Assembly (NCBI GenBank): GCA_028284365.1
Contig: JANQRW010000048.1
Location: 28,259-92,258, forward strand
Direction: 5' to 3'
DNA: 64,000 nucleotides
DNA from: Marinicella sp.
Lineage (GTDB): Bacteria > Pseudomonadota > Gammaproteobacteria > Xanthomonadales > Marinicellaceae
In this document: positions 46,531-56,556 of the stretch, piece after piece
Position numbering within the stretch: the first letter of the stretch is position 1
Layout: each line of letters starts with the position of its first letter
Made by a program: the position numbers and the translations under genes
Notes under the pieces: model-generated
Databases searched by the model: none
Told to the model about the DNA's origin: nothing
What the model saw: the letters and a program-made list of their open reading frames with translations, nothing else

Positions 46531-48810
46531 ATGCTTAGAAATGTCTTTTATATTGTTCTGTTCACCTTGATTTGTTGGGGTGGATACCAACTCAGTTATC
46601 CATCCAATACGCCACCTGACTTATTTTACCAAGGTGTATTTTTAGAAAACATCACCGAACACATTGATTATATCACTCAAGGACCAAGAGCTGTTGGCGA
46701 CTATTATCATGATGATGTACAAAGGTACTTAATCAAGCAGTTGAATGAGTTGGGATTCAAAGTTTCCAAGCAAAGATCAGTTGCCTTCAACCCTAAAAAT
46801 CGAACCGCTGCCCCTATTCTGAATATCATTGCCAAATATGATGGAACTCAACCTGAAAGCAAAGACTTGTTATTGCTCGCACATTATGACTCTGCCAAAT
46901 TTTCAGCTGTTGGTGCTGGTGATGATGCCACTGGTGTGGCCGTCATATTAGAAACTGTAAACGCTTTTCTAAAAAACCAAGGCCAACCCAGAAATGACCT
47001 GATTGTTTTGTTTACTGACGCTGAAGAAATAGGCTTATTGGGTGCGCACGCTTTCATCAACGAACAGTTGCAAAATCACGACATTGGACTGATTATTAAC
47101 TTGGAAGCACGTGGTTCTGCTGGGCCAAGCATGATGTGGCCTGAAACTGTTGGTGGTAACCGCGCCATGATAGACGCATTTAAAGCGGCTGCTGTACCCA
47201 TGCCGGTCACCACTTCATTGACTTATGAAATCTATAAAATGTTGCCCAATGATACGGATTTAACCCCGTTTAACCAAAATGGTCATATCAATGGTTATAA
47301 CCTTGCCTTTATTGACAACCACTTTAATTATCACACCCACCGCGACAACCTTGACAACCTTTCGCTGAACACACTGGCTCATCAAACCATACAGGTGCAG
47401 GCCTTACTCAAATATTTCTCTCAAGCAGATTTAAGCCATTTACAATCAAATGATTCATTGGTTTATTTCAGCCTGCCTGCTGTGGGCATCATCAGTTATC
47501 CAACTTGGCTCAACTGGCTCTTGATCACTTTATTTGGTTCAGTCTTTATTTGGCAAACTGTTGTTGCCAAGCGAAAAAACCAACTTCAATTCAAACACCT
47601 GTTCACCGCCAACATCTCCTTTGCTGTTGTTGCTTTAATGGTTTATGCTTGGTGTTCAGCATTGCTATGGGTTTTGCATACTTTATATCCAGAATTCAAA
47701 GACATATTACATGGTTTCCCTTATCAGGGGCACACCATTATGGCCACAGCATTGATTGGCGCCGCTGTAATTGCCATAGCGGTATTGAGCCGCAACAACC
47801 ACCTTACAAACTCGATCGTCCATATATCATTGTCATTTATAGCATTGGTTCCAATGGTTTATTTTTTGCCTGGCAGCGGTATCATGCTGTTACCTTTATG
47901 TCTCAGTATTATCTTATTGTTCTTTCAAATTAACAGACCTGCTTGGGCGGAACAATTGGCACCAATATTGGCATCACTGAGCTTTGTTTTGGTGGGCACA
48001 CTGTTGATTAATTTACCTATTGCCATGGGCATAACTGCGTTGCCGATGACAGCCGTTATCCTGCTGTGGGCACTGTCTCTGTACTTACCCGTCTTTGGTC
48101 CGGTTAAAAAAACCTATCATCCAATGATTACACTTTTGATACCGATAACCTTTCTGATTTATTACATGCAAAATAACCCTAATTTTACTCTTGAAAACCC
48201 ACACCCAACCAGCTTGTCGTATTTATACGATATCAATAAAAAACGAGGATACTTTTACAATTATGATCACACCCAATCAGGTTGGGAGGATGCCTTATTT
48301 ACTGAAACTTCAAACAATCAACAAAAAGCCGAATTCAGCAAATATTACCGTAAGCCAATCATCAACCTAACAATGGCTGAGGAGCCTATATTACTTAAAC
48401 CCTTGAACATATCTGTAGAAAAACCATTGTTCAGATCTGATAATTCAAAAATAACAATGACGATTGTCGCTAATAACAACACGGACATCATGGAATTGTA
48501 CAGTAAGAAAGACATCACCATTAATGCGATGAACATTGATGGACGTCGCGCCATTTTAGAAAAACCACTTGAAATTAAAGCAGGCAAACGTTTCTTACGT
48601 TATTATTTCAACAACAAGAAAAACATAACTTTAATGCTCAACCTAACACATGAGAGTGATATTGAGTGGCAAGTTCAAAGCATCAGTACCGATTTGTTAC
48701 AACACCCTGATTTTGAAATTAATAAAAGACCTAAACACCAAATCCCAAAACCATTTATCCAAACCGATAATACCGTAGTGGTGCAATCATTTGCGCTTGG
48801 CTCTGATTAA
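46531..48810 (+). CDS. M28 family metallopeptidase with multi-pass membrane domain
   Basis: 759-residue membrane-anchored aminopeptidase-like protein. One N-terminal helix is followed by an M28 domain whose zinc ligands and base are visible: H118 (AHYDS), D131 (GDDATG), E165/E166 (DAEEIG), E of NLEARG and the His of YHTHRDN. Residues about 310-550 form seven or eight transmembrane helices, and a soluble beta-rich domain follows. The layout resembles eukaryotic ER metallopeptidase 1/FXNA and its bacterial relatives. It ends in a 24-bp convergent overlap. The substrate is unknown. Confidence 0.87.
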   Translation: MLRNVFYIVLFTLICWGGYQLSYPSNTPPDLFYQGVFLENITEHIDYITQGPRAVGDYYHDDVQRYLIKQLNELGFKVSKQRSVAFNPKNRTAAPILNIIAKYDGTQPESKDLLLLAHYDSAKFSAVGAGDDATGVAVILETVNAFLKNQGQPRNDLIVLFTDAEEIGLLGAHAFINEQLQNHDIGLIINLEARGSAGPSMMWPETVGGNRAMIDAFKAAAVPMPVTTSLTYEIYKMLPNDTDLTPFNQNGHINGYNLAFIDNHFNYHTHRDNLDNLSLNTLAHQTIQVQALLKYFSQADLSHLQSNDSLVYFSLPAVGIISYPTWLNWLLITLFGSVFIWQTVVAKRKNQLQFKHLFTANISFAVVALMVYAWCSALLWVLHTLYPEFKDILHGFPYQGHTIMATALIGAAVIAIAVLSRNNHLTNSIVHISLSFIALVPMVYFLPGSGIMLLPLCLSIILLFFQINRPAWAEQLAPILASLSFVLVGTLLINLPIAMGITALPMTAVILLWALSLYLPVFGPVKKTYHPMITLLIPITFLIYYMQNNPNFTLENPHPTSLSYLYDINKKRGYFYNYDHTQSGWEDALFTETSNNQQKAEFSKYYRKPIINLTMAEEPILLKPLNISVEKPLFRSDNSKITMTIVANNNTDIMELYSKKDITINAMNIDGRRAILEKPLEIKAGKRFLRYYFNNKKNITLMLNLTHESDIEWQVQSISTDLLQHPDFEINKRPKHQIPKPFIQTDNTVVVQSFALGSD

Positions 48811-49743
48811 TAAAGGACGGTTGTTATTGGGGTCTTTCGCGCTGGGGTTTTTATTATTATCAATGATGAGGTAAAAATATTCATCATCCACAGCCAACCC
48901 TTCAGCATGCCCAAATTTCATATCCTGATAAACATAATCTGGATGTCTAACTATATGTTCATAAGACCAGGACTTACCCTCTTTATAAATACCGGCACTG
49001 TTTTTAATCAACTCATGAATCACATAGGCATTGCGATGCAAAGCGTAAATCACACCATCATGATAAAAGAGCCCGGTTAAATCTGGTTTTCTGACACCAG
49101 ACAATACATGTTCGCTGTCGTTAATCACCTGATTGGTTTGTTGGATGATATTTTTAAACTCACCATCAAATACGACCTCAATCAAGCCTCTGGGTTCACG
49201 TTCAACAGAAAGTAAGAAGGTTTGGTTACCCAGATAGGTAACAGCCTCAAGGCCAGCATTATTGATCTGAAATAACCCCTGCTCAAAAGCATCGGCATAA
49301 ACACCACCCAAATCAGGAACCCACCGCACCTCATCATGCAGAACCCGAACCAGCTTGTGATGTGCTTCACTGACCACAAAAAACGCGTCGCCAACCGAAG
49401 TAATACCCTCCAAATCTAAGTTCAGTGCCGAAAGTTTTTCTACATTTAACCGTTGAATAATTTCAGCAGTGGCGGTGTTGCCCTGATTGAAAGTCAGTTG
49501 ATAAATATTACTGGCATCATCACAAACTGTATATAGTTTGCCATCTTTCAAATGTAAGCCAGAGGGTTCGATATCACTCGGCGCCATCACCTGAAATACT
49601 TCATAGTTATTCAGCCGCTCTGGCTTTGCCACACAATTTTTTATGCTAAAACCTAATAAAAAAACACACAACAGTCTCAATATCACACCTTTTCCAAGAA
49701 TAATAAAGACCTTTGCCTGACTTTGTGGCTTTGCACAAAACAC
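48787..49743 (-). CDS. Exported phytase-like/esterase-like beta-propeller protein
   Basis: 318-residue exported protein. Motifs SALNLDLEGITSVGDAFFVVSE near residues 104-125 and KFGHAEGLAVDDEYFYLIIDNN near 272-293 match the esterase-like activity of phytase family (PF13449) pattern of paired EG-x-D motifs. The N-terminus up to residue 19 lacks a clean signal; a GTG at codon 20 (VILRLLCVFLLGFSIKNCVA) would give a perfect signal peptide and may be the true start (49686). Function is not established for this family. Confidence 0.65.
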   Translation of the reverse strand: MFCAKPQSQAKVFIILGKGVILRLLCVFLLGFSIKNCVAKPERLNNYEVFQVMAPSDIEPSGLHLKDGKLYTVCDDASNIYQLTFNQGNTATAEIIQRLNVEKLSALNLDLEGITSVGDAFFVVSEAHHKLVRVLHDEVRWVPDLGGVYADAFEQGLFQINNAGLEAVTYLGNQTFLLSVEREPRGLIEVVFDGEFKNIIQQTNQVINDSEHVLSGVRKPDLTGLFYHDGVIYALHRNAYVIHELIKNSAGIYKEGKSWSYEHIVRHPDYVYQDMKFGHAEGLAVDDEYFYLIIDNNKNPSAKDPNNNRPLLIRAKRK

Positions 49744-49796
49744 ACCGATTCGGGTATTTTTAATATGTCTAACGAATCAGAATCAGGCACAGATTT

Positions 49797-52364
49797 CTAG
49801 TTTACAGTTTCAAAATTATCTTTGAAAATCAAGTCATTAGGGTCTAAACAAACGCCTGGAGCAAAGATACGTATGTCATCCAGTTTCCAATCGCCAGCGC
49901 CATTCGAACCGTCAGTACCCATACGCCACCTGACTTTAGCATTTTGTCCAGCATAGCTTGATAAGTTAACTTTAACCTCTGTGAAAGTTCCAAGACTATC
50001 AACAAACGCAGGTACTGCACCTAAGGGCTGACTAAACCCACCATCCAAAGATCCATTGTAACCATTTTGCGTGATATTCGAGCCCAAATCGACCCAGTTT
50101 CCTCCATTATCAGTTGTGATTTCTATGACACCACCATCATAGTTTGCATTGCTGCTTTCGAAATCGTGTTTATGCCAAAACACCAATTCAGTGCCGTCTA
50201 TCACGACGATCTCAGGCGTAACCAAACTCTTGTCCGTGATGATACCCACATCTGTTGAAACAAATGCTCTGCTGCCTCCGTCAGTGTGGTTATCACCTGA
50301 TGCAACATCCCAATCATTGGTGCCAGCACCCGTAACTCGCGTCCAACCTGCTGCCACAGCATCATCAATGTTATTGAAAGTTTCAATATCGGCATTTAAT
50401 AACTCAACCTCACAACTTGGAATCAATCCCACATTATGGATAGTTACTTGACCACCAACGGCTTCAACCGCATTTATATTTTGGCTGAAATAGCCCATCT
50501 TGCTCACAGATAAATCACTGGTGGTTGCTGCGGTTTGGATGTTATAAACACCTGATGCATCCGTCATCACAGTAAAGCCATCATAACTAACGCTTGCGCT
50601 CTCAATAGTTTCATTGGTGTGTGCATCTGTTACCACACCTGTCACTGTGGCTAAATTAGCTGGATCTGTCACATCTACAAATACAGCATGAGGCACACCA
50701 GTTACACCAGCCGCATCGGTGGCTTCAAACCAAATAGTATAGCGACCTATACTCAAACCAGTAGAATCCAGGGTGCCATTAAATGCTTCAGAAGTGCTGT
50801 CAAAACTGCCATCAGTGGCTGTCATATTGACTGCCACTGCTCCATTGCTCCATGATGGTGTACCTAAGTAAGCTTTGACAGCAGTGATGTTTTGAGTCGC
50901 TTCGGTCCCATTAGAGTTATTGAACTGCAAATCCGTTGCTGTCCCTGAAACACCAATCATTTGACCCGCTGAAACCTGTATTGCTTGTTGTGGCAGGTTA
51001 ATAACATCAGGGCCAGAGGCAGTGATATAAGGCATACGAGCAGCTTTCGCTGCATAAATTAAAGCCGGCAAATTATCTGGCCAAATGGTGTTATCAAATG
51101 AATTACACGATGAATAAAAACCACCTTCGCCTAACTCTATGGTATAGGCAGCCACCCCTAAAGTACCATAAGCATTGTCATCAGATGCTCCATCAGCACC
51201 ACCTAAAGAAGCATTTGATTGTTCTGGCCGATAACCTGTAAAGAAAGACATTTTTCTGGCCAAGGTTTGTAATTGTGCATGATTAGGGGCCTGACTTGCT
51301 GAATCAGAATAACCCCAGGGGAATAATGTTAACTCAGCTACATTGTGGATATCTAAATAAACACCTGGCTTGTTTAAAGGTGCTGCTGTTACCAAATCAT
51401 CAAGTCTGTCATCAGGGAATAAAGTTTGGATATAATTATTAATAGCTGTTGTTTCTGGTTCACTGGTGGCAAGAGGGCCCCGATAAGCAGGAGAGCAAGC
51501 ATCACCACTTGAGCCTGTACCTTGATTCCACAAAAATTGAAAATTACGATTCATGTCAACACCTTGCATACTACCAAAACCGCCACCTCCAGCACAGTGA
51601 GTGGCATTGTAATTTTTACGTTGAAATGGAGATGATTCACCTTCAGAAATGATTCTACCGTCTGGATTGCCTTGCAGTAACAAATGGATTTCATGATAAT
51701 CAACCAACCAGGTCACATCAGGATCATTACCATACTCCGATAATAAGTGTTCAGCGAACCGGGTAACCAATTCAGCAGGCGGATATTCACGTGAATGGAT
51801 CGAACCCATGGCATAGAGAATCGGTTTATTTGGTGTTGTTATTGATTCATTGGTAATTTTAACCACTTGCATGTCATGCCCCTGACTGGCGTTTTGAGTT
51901 TTTTCCCATGAGTCACCAATATCAACCAATGTCACCAAATTGGGATGGTTGGTTTCCATGGTGTTCATGTCAGCGAATGTTTCGGCCACGGTGCGGTAAC
52001 AAGCAAAACCTGGTATGGATTTCATACCGGCTTGTATTTTTTGTTGTGATTGCAATTGTTTTAAATCAGCTTGTTGTTGCATCAATTCATCATGCAAAAC
52101 CACCTGAAAACCTCTGCTCAACAGCTCTTGATAATCAACAAGATGCTCAACCATCATCAATACAGTTTTATTCTTCTCATCAATTTTCCACAGGTCATAG
52201 AATGGTTTTAAAGCCAGAACATCCTCCTTGTCTTCATAATGAGCCAGCACAATCCATGGTGCTTCGCCTTCTGGTAATTTACTGTTATCTGCTGCCAGCG
52301 TTGAAAAACTGATGAATAACAGTAACAATAATTTTGTGAATATTTTTTTATTAGATTTCAACAT
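49797..52364 (-). CDS. Secreted M14 zinc carboxypeptidase
   Basis: 855-residue exported carboxypeptidase. Start at the ATG giving MLKSNKKIFTKLLLLLFISFSTLA (signal peptide), 17 bp after the Kelch gene. The M14 domain has the zinc ligands H190 and E193 (GSIHSREYPPAEL), the arginine/asparagine pair in GVDMNRNFQ, and later HNVAELTLFPWG; AYTIELGEGGFYSS holds the catalytic Glu. After it come a carboxypeptidase-regulatory-like domain (VTGVVTDAHTNETIESASVSYDG) and a jelly-roll domain. The end DLIFKDNFETVN shares the tail of the reprolysin. Likely secreted for peptide scavenging. Confidence 0.9.
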   Translation of the reverse strand: MLKSNKKIFTKLLLLLFISFSTLAADNSKLPEGEAPWIVLAHYEDKEDVLALKPFYDLWKIDEKNKTVLMMVEHLVDYQELLSRGFQVVLHDELMQQQADLKQLQSQQKIQAGMKSIPGFACYRTVAETFADMNTMETNHPNLVTLVDIGDSWEKTQNASQGHDMQVVKITNESITTPNKPILYAMGSIHSREYPPAELVTRFAEHLLSEYGNDPDVTWLVDYHEIHLLLQGNPDGRIISEGESSPFQRKNYNATHCAGGGGFGSMQGVDMNRNFQFLWNQGTGSSGDACSPAYRGPLATSEPETTAINNYIQTLFPDDRLDDLVTAAPLNKPGVYLDIHNVAELTLFPWGYSDSASQAPNHAQLQTLARKMSFFTGYRPEQSNASLGGADGASDDNAYGTLGVAAYTIELGEGGFYSSCNSFDNTIWPDNLPALIYAAKAARMPYITASGPDVINLPQQAIQVSAGQMIGVSGTATDLQFNNSNGTEATQNITAVKAYLGTPSWSNGAVAVNMTATDGSFDSTSEAFNGTLDSTGLSIGRYTIWFEATDAAGVTGVPHAVFVDVTDPANLATVTGVVTDAHTNETIESASVSYDGFTVMTDASGVYNIQTAATTSDLSVSKMGYFSQNINAVEAVGGQVTIHNVGLIPSCEVELLNADIETFNNIDDAVAAGWTRVTGAGTNDWDVASGDNHTDGGSRAFVSTDVGIITDKSLVTPEIVVIDGTELVFWHKHDFESSNANYDGGVIEITTDNGGNWVDLGSNITQNGYNGSLDGGFSQPLGAVPAFVDSLGTFTEVKVNLSSYAGQNAKVRWRMGTDGSNGAGDWKLDDIRIFAPGVCLDPNDLIFKDNFETVN

Positions 52365-52380
52365 TTTGTTCGCTCTCTTT

Positions 52381-53454
52381 TTATTCTTTATAATAAATGA
52401 TCCGATCAGTGACTTGTTGTTCTGCCATACCACCTAGAACCACCAAACCATATGGCGTTTTTAAAGCAGCTCGGTGATCCATGGTTGGTGGAACTTTATC
52501 AGCTTTGGTTATCCATTCTTCAGTAAGAAGGTTATATATCCTGATATCACTGCTGGGATTTGAAGGAACTGTATTATAACCAACACCATCATAATTGTAA
52601 GGATTATCACTCCCACCAATAAAATATATGTACAAAGATTGATAATCAGAGGCAGCCATTCGGTAATATGCAGTGCCACTGTGATGTTCAATTTTACGCC
52701 AATTTATTTCAGTAATATTGTCTTGATTTATCTCACCAACAGCACAAACAGGAGATGGTAAAAACTGCTTTTTACCTTCTTTTTTAACCACCTTGACTCC
52801 ATCGCAAACCACCATTTTGTTTGCAACAATTCCACCAGCATGACCGAAGACTGGAGGCAACGGAAACTGAGAGGCTTGGTGCCAGGTTTGTTCTTGAGTA
52901 TCAAACACTTGTACTAAATTAACATTATCGACATCGTGCCAACCACTGATTAAGTAAATGTATCGGTCGCTATATGCCAAAGCCACCGTATCATCAACAG
53001 GTGTGGGCATAGCAGGCATGGCAGTCCATTGGTGTGTTTCACCATCTATCCGCCAGACATGGGGTACTGATTTTTCGCTGTGATCAGCTGCAACAGTGTA
53101 CCCACCTATAAGATAAACTGCTGTGCCAACAGTGATCGCAGTAGATGCCAAAACAGGCAATTGCTCACGGGGTACTTTCAGCTCAGACCAATGCCCTTGT
53201 TGCCATACAAAAGCTTTGTTGGTGATGTCAAGATATGTTTTTCCTGACAGCAGGCCATTGAAACTATAAAACTTGTCATGACCATCGACGTTCAAATAAG
53301 CCACAGCATTGTTACTGACTGCCACCGGCAATGAGCTTGGTAAAGACGTTGATAAAGTAATTGGTGACAATTGAGGATCATCTTGAGTTGGCTTTTTATG
53401 AGCACAACCCAACACCCCCAGAAAAAAGACAAGCATAACGACTGACTTAATCAT
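52381..53454 (-). CDS. Kelch-repeat lipoprotein
   Basis: 357-residue protein with a type II signal peptide MIKSVVMLVFFLGVLGC (lipidated C17). Kelch motifs repeat as blades: VYLIGGYTVA, IYLISGWHD, IYFIGGSDNPY, LVVLGGMAEQ, each followed by a Trp in the next strand. The propeller resembles N-acetylneuraminate epimerase and other Kelch proteins, but I see no specific ligand residues. It overlaps the GNAT gene by 8 bp. Confidence 0.75.
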   Translation of the reverse strand: MIKSVVMLVFFLGVLGCAHKKPTQDDPQLSPITLSTSLPSSLPVAVSNNAVAYLNVDGHDKFYSFNGLLSGKTYLDITNKAFVWQQGHWSELKVPREQLPVLASTAITVGTAVYLIGGYTVAADHSEKSVPHVWRIDGETHQWTAMPAMPTPVDDTVALAYSDRYIYLISGWHDVDNVNLVQVFDTQEQTWHQASQFPLPPVFGHAGGIVANKMVVCDGVKVVKKEGKKQFLPSPVCAVGEINQDNITEINWRKIEHHSGTAYYRMAASDYQSLYIYFIGGSDNPYNYDGVGYNTVPSNPSSDIRIYNLLTEEWITKADKVPPTMDHRAALKTPYGLVVLGGMAEQQVTDRIIYYKE

Positions 53455-53941
53455 TCAATACCCTACTCATACAAACATGACAATTACTGTGACCAGTATT
53501 CCCCAATCGTTGAGACAAATACTCAAAACCATTCTTCAGGTACAAAGCCTGTGCAGCTTGCATCTCTGGCACAGTTTCCAAATACATACTTTGGTATCCT
53601 TTAGCGGTTGCTTCAGAAATACATAAATCAATTAACTCTTGCCCCACACCCTGTCCGCGCAGTACCGGCCTCAAATACATTTTCCTTAATTCTGCGATGC
53701 TACCAGGTTCTGTTCCCAGCAACGGTGCATAACCCCCCACTCCCGTAACCTCTCCAGCAAATTCAACCACAAAATAAGCACTTAAATCATTGTCATAAGC
53801 ACCATACATGTCATTCAATTCAGCGTCTACACCAGCAAAACCTTCACCATGCAAACCAAACTCTGCCAAAGTCTCAACAACCAAATCCTTAACCGCTTGG
53901 TTATCCTGCTGCTTTATTAATCTGATCAAGGTTTTACTCAT
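53447..53941 (-). CDS. GNAT family N-acetyltransferase
   Basis: 164-residue acetyltransferase. Motif A RPVLRGQGVGQELIDLC (acetyl-CoA pyrophosphate loop) and motif B-like MYLETVPEMQAAQALYLKNGFEYL are clear. The ATG at 53941 (MSKTLIRLIKQQD) is preferred; a longer frame runs further into thiI. It starts within the last codons of thiI. The acceptor is unknown. Confidence 0.85.
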   Translation of the reverse strand: MSKTLIRLIKQQDNQAVKDLVVETLAEFGLHGEGFAGVDAELNDMYGAYDNDLSAYFVVEFAGEVTGVGGYAPLLGTEPGSIAELRKMYLRPVLRGQGVGQELIDLCISEATAKGYQSMYLETVPEMQAAQALYLKNGFEYLSQRLGNTGHSNCHVCMSRVLND

Positions 53942-55184
53942 TGTGGCAGTTAATCTCTTCAAATTGTCCAAAGTTATATATGACTTCAGTCATTTCAGCC
54001 AAGGTATCAGTCATCAACTCATCATAATTTTGTAAGTATCTGCTTTCCATCTTGGCCAAAGCACTGGCATCGGACTTGGTTCTGGGGTTCTTACTGATCA
54101 ACGCACAACAGTCCTTATAAGGTTCACAACATACCTCATACAATCCCAAAGACTTTGAAACATCAATGATCTGTTCTTTATTATAAGTTAACAATGGCCT
54201 GAGTATGGGCGTATCGATGGCTTTATTCATGGAATTGATATTTTCCATGGTTTGTGATGCCACCTGTCCCAAATTATCACCCGTGACCAGTGCTTGCGCG
54301 TAAACATTTGACATGATTTTTTCGGCCACACGGGCCATAAAGCGGCGAAACAAGATCAAATCATAGTCCAAGCCATACTCCAACAGGGCCATATCAAAAT
54401 GAGTATATGGCACAATAAATAATCGTGCACGGCCAGTGACTTCGCTGATTTTTTGGACTATTCTTGAAATTTTATAATTTTCGATGTTTTTGGTATTGTG
54501 ATGACTGGCCGAAAAATGCACAAAATCTACATTACAACCTCGATTGGCCATCAACCATGCGGCTACAGGAGAGTCAAAGCCACCTGATAACAGCGTAAGA
54601 ACACGACCAGTGGATGACACTGGCAGACCACCTGTCGCTTTAATCTTATTGGTATGAACAGAAATACCCCGGGAAGAAATGTTGACGTAGAAAAACTGGT
54701 CAGCATTTTTTAAATCTACATTTTCCCACGCTGTTTTTTCTAAAATGGTGCTCGCAAACTCACGAGCCAGTTGTTGTGATGTTTTGGTGAAATTCTTATC
54801 ACTGCGCTTCACTCTCAAAGCAAAAGACTGGCCTGCTTGATAATTACTTTTGGCTAACTCTTCCAATAATTCATGGATCGAAGTTAAATCGTGCTTTTGG
54901 CGGTCTTTTAAAAAGTTATATTCTTTTTCATCAAACCAGCGCACCAGGCTCAACCATGCAATTCCAGGCAGACGGGCAACTTCATTGGCCACATCTTGTG
55001 CTTTACCATTTTCACTTTGGGGGACTTTGACAAACATACGATCGTGAATTGAGATGACTTCCCAACCCAAACCCATGGCTACAATTTTTCGCTTTACATT
55101 TTGCTTGAGTTTTTTAACAAAAACACCACGATTATTGCCTTTCAACGCCAATTCAGCGTAATGCACCACTATCCGATAATCCAT
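53934..55184 (-). CDS. thiI: tRNA 4-thiouridine sulfurtransferase ThiI (no rhodanese domain)
   Basis: Makes s4U8 in tRNA and, in some bacteria, feeds thiamine thiazole synthesis. 416 residues: NFLD/THUMP region (1-165), PP-loop LLSGGFDSPVAAWLM, and FRRFMARVAEKIM with VTGDNLGQVASQTMEN. E. coli ThiI is about 482 residues because it carries a C-terminal rhodanese domain; none is seen here, but CCEPYKDCC is present. Sulfur must come from another desulfurase. Overlaps the GNAT gene. Confidence 0.93.
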   Translation of the reverse strand: MDYRIVVHYAELALKGNNRGVFVKKLKQNVKRKIVAMGLGWEVISIHDRMFVKVPQSENGKAQDVANEVARLPGIAWLSLVRWFDEKEYNFLKDRQKHDLTSIHELLEELAKSNYQAGQSFALRVKRSDKNFTKTSQQLAREFASTILEKTAWENVDLKNADQFFYVNISSRGISVHTNKIKATGGLPVSSTGRVLTLLSGGFDSPVAAWLMANRGCNVDFVHFSASHHNTKNIENYKISRIVQKISEVTGRARLFIVPYTHFDMALLEYGLDYDLILFRRFMARVAEKIMSNVYAQALVTGDNLGQVASQTMENINSMNKAIDTPILRPLLTYNKEQIIDVSKSLGLYEVCCEPYKDCCALISKNPRTKSDASALAKMESRYLQNYDELMTDTLAEMTEVIYNFGQFEEINCHNE

Positions 55185-55191
55185 GGTTTAA

Positions 55192-56388
55192 TTAACCAAA
55201 ATGTGGTTTTAATGCAGCATCTATGCGAGCAACAGCAGCCTGTAAAACATCTATTGAAGTGGCAAAAGACAACCTGACAAAACCAGGCGCGCCAAATGGG
55301 GTTCCAGGCACCACAGCAACGCCAGCCTCATCTAACAACCAGGTGGCCAATTCCACATCGTCACTAACACCATCCAATTGTTCAATCACAGCCAACACGT
55401 TGGGAAACGCATAAAAAGCACCATTTCCAGCACCACATGTCATACCTGGTAGCTCATTCAAAGCTGTTACCAAATAATCATGTCGCTCCTTAAAAGCCTT
55501 TTGCATTGTGACCAAACAGTCCTGTGGGCCATCCAGAGCAGCTGTGGCTGCGGCTTGTGATATAGAACATGGGTTTGAAGTACTCTGTGACTGAATCTTA
55601 CGCATGGCAGTGATAATGGCCTCGGGCCCAGCCGCAAAACCTATGCGCCAACCAGTCATGGCATAAGCTTTAGAGACGCCATTAATAATGATGGCTCGAT
55701 CCTTCAACGCTGGAACCAGTGCCACTAGGTTAGCCAGCGGCTCTTGTCCCCAATAGATGTGTTCATAAATATCGTCTGTCGCCACCAATACATGTGAGCG
55801 CTTAGCTATTACCTCACCCAATGCTTTTAATTCATCAGCCGTGTATGCTTTTCCAGTAGGATTGCTAGGTGAATTCAACATCACCAAACGGGTTTTCGCT
55901 GTGATGGCGTCTTCCAATTGGTCTGGCGTAATTTTAAAGTCATTATCTGAGGTGGTTTCAACAATAACCGACTCACCACCAGCCAACAACGACATATCAG
56001 GATAGGAAACCCAATAAGGTGTTGGAATAATGACCTCATCGCCTGGATTTATGACCGCATTAAGCAGGTTAGAAATGCTGTGTTTGGCACCACATGATAC
56101 GATAATCTCGTTGGCTTGGTAAGCCACATGGTTTTCACGTAACAACTTGGCTGCAATGGCTTGTTTAAGTTCAGGTGTGCCATCTACAGCAGTGTATTTA
56201 GTCTGACCATTTTGAATCGCAACAATGGCCGCCTCTTTGATGTGATCAGGTGTGTCGAAATCAGGTTCCCCAGCGCCAAGACCAATCACGTTCTTTCCAG
56301 CCCTTTTTAATTCAGCTGCCTTCATACTTACAGCAATGGTTGCAGATGGCTTAACACGCTTGACTAAATCAGCAACAAAATCACTCAT
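55192..56388 (-). CDS. Pyridoxal-phosphate aminotransferase (aspartate type)
   Basis: 398-residue class I aminotransferase. Motifs: GLGAGEPDFDTPDHIKEAA, CGAKHSISN, SPSNPTGKAYT, DDIYEHIYWG (PLP-OH ligand Tyr/Asp), the PLP lysine in NGVSKAYAMTGWRIG, and VRLSFATS with the substrate Arg. The length and motifs fit an aspartate aminotransferase of the prephenate/aspartate group, but the exact substrate is uncertain. A palindrome lies upstream. Confidence 0.88.
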   Translation of the reverse strand: MSDFVADLVKRVKPSATIAVSMKAAELKRAGKNVIGLGAGEPDFDTPDHIKEAAIVAIQNGQTKYTAVDGTPELKQAIAAKLLRENHVAYQANEIIVSCGAKHSISNLLNAVINPGDEVIIPTPYWVSYPDMSLLAGGESVIVETTSDNDFKITPDQLEDAITAKTRLVMLNSPSNPTGKAYTADELKALGEVIAKRSHVLVATDDIYEHIYWGQEPLANLVALVPALKDRAIIINGVSKAYAMTGWRIGFAAGPEAIITAMRKIQSQSTSNPCSISQAAATAALDGPQDCLVTMQKAFKERHDYLVTALNELPGMTCGAGNGAFYAFPNVLAVIEQLDGVSDDVELATWLLDEAGVAVVPGTPFGAPGFVRLSFATSIDVLQAAVARIDAALKPHFG

Positions 56389-56472
56389 TTCAATGACCTA
56401 ATGGTAAAAAATGTCTATCATAAGAGACTGTCCCAATATCGCAACCTTTTTCTTGAAAACCTGTTGCCCGAT

Positions 56473-56488
56473 GTTCAATTAATTGAAC
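56473..56488. promoter_or_regulatory. Perfect 16-bp palindrome upstream of the aminotransferase
   Basis: GTTCAATT-AATTGAAC has perfect dyad symmetry. On the minus strand it overlaps the possible -10 of a promoter TTGTCA-17-ATTAAT driving the aminotransferase gene. Possible operator; its regulator is unknown. Confidence 0.35.
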
Positions 56489-56556
56489 TACATTCACTTT
56501 TGACAAGGCGTATCAAAATCCACATAATGATGTTCATAAGGAATGCTATTGAATCT

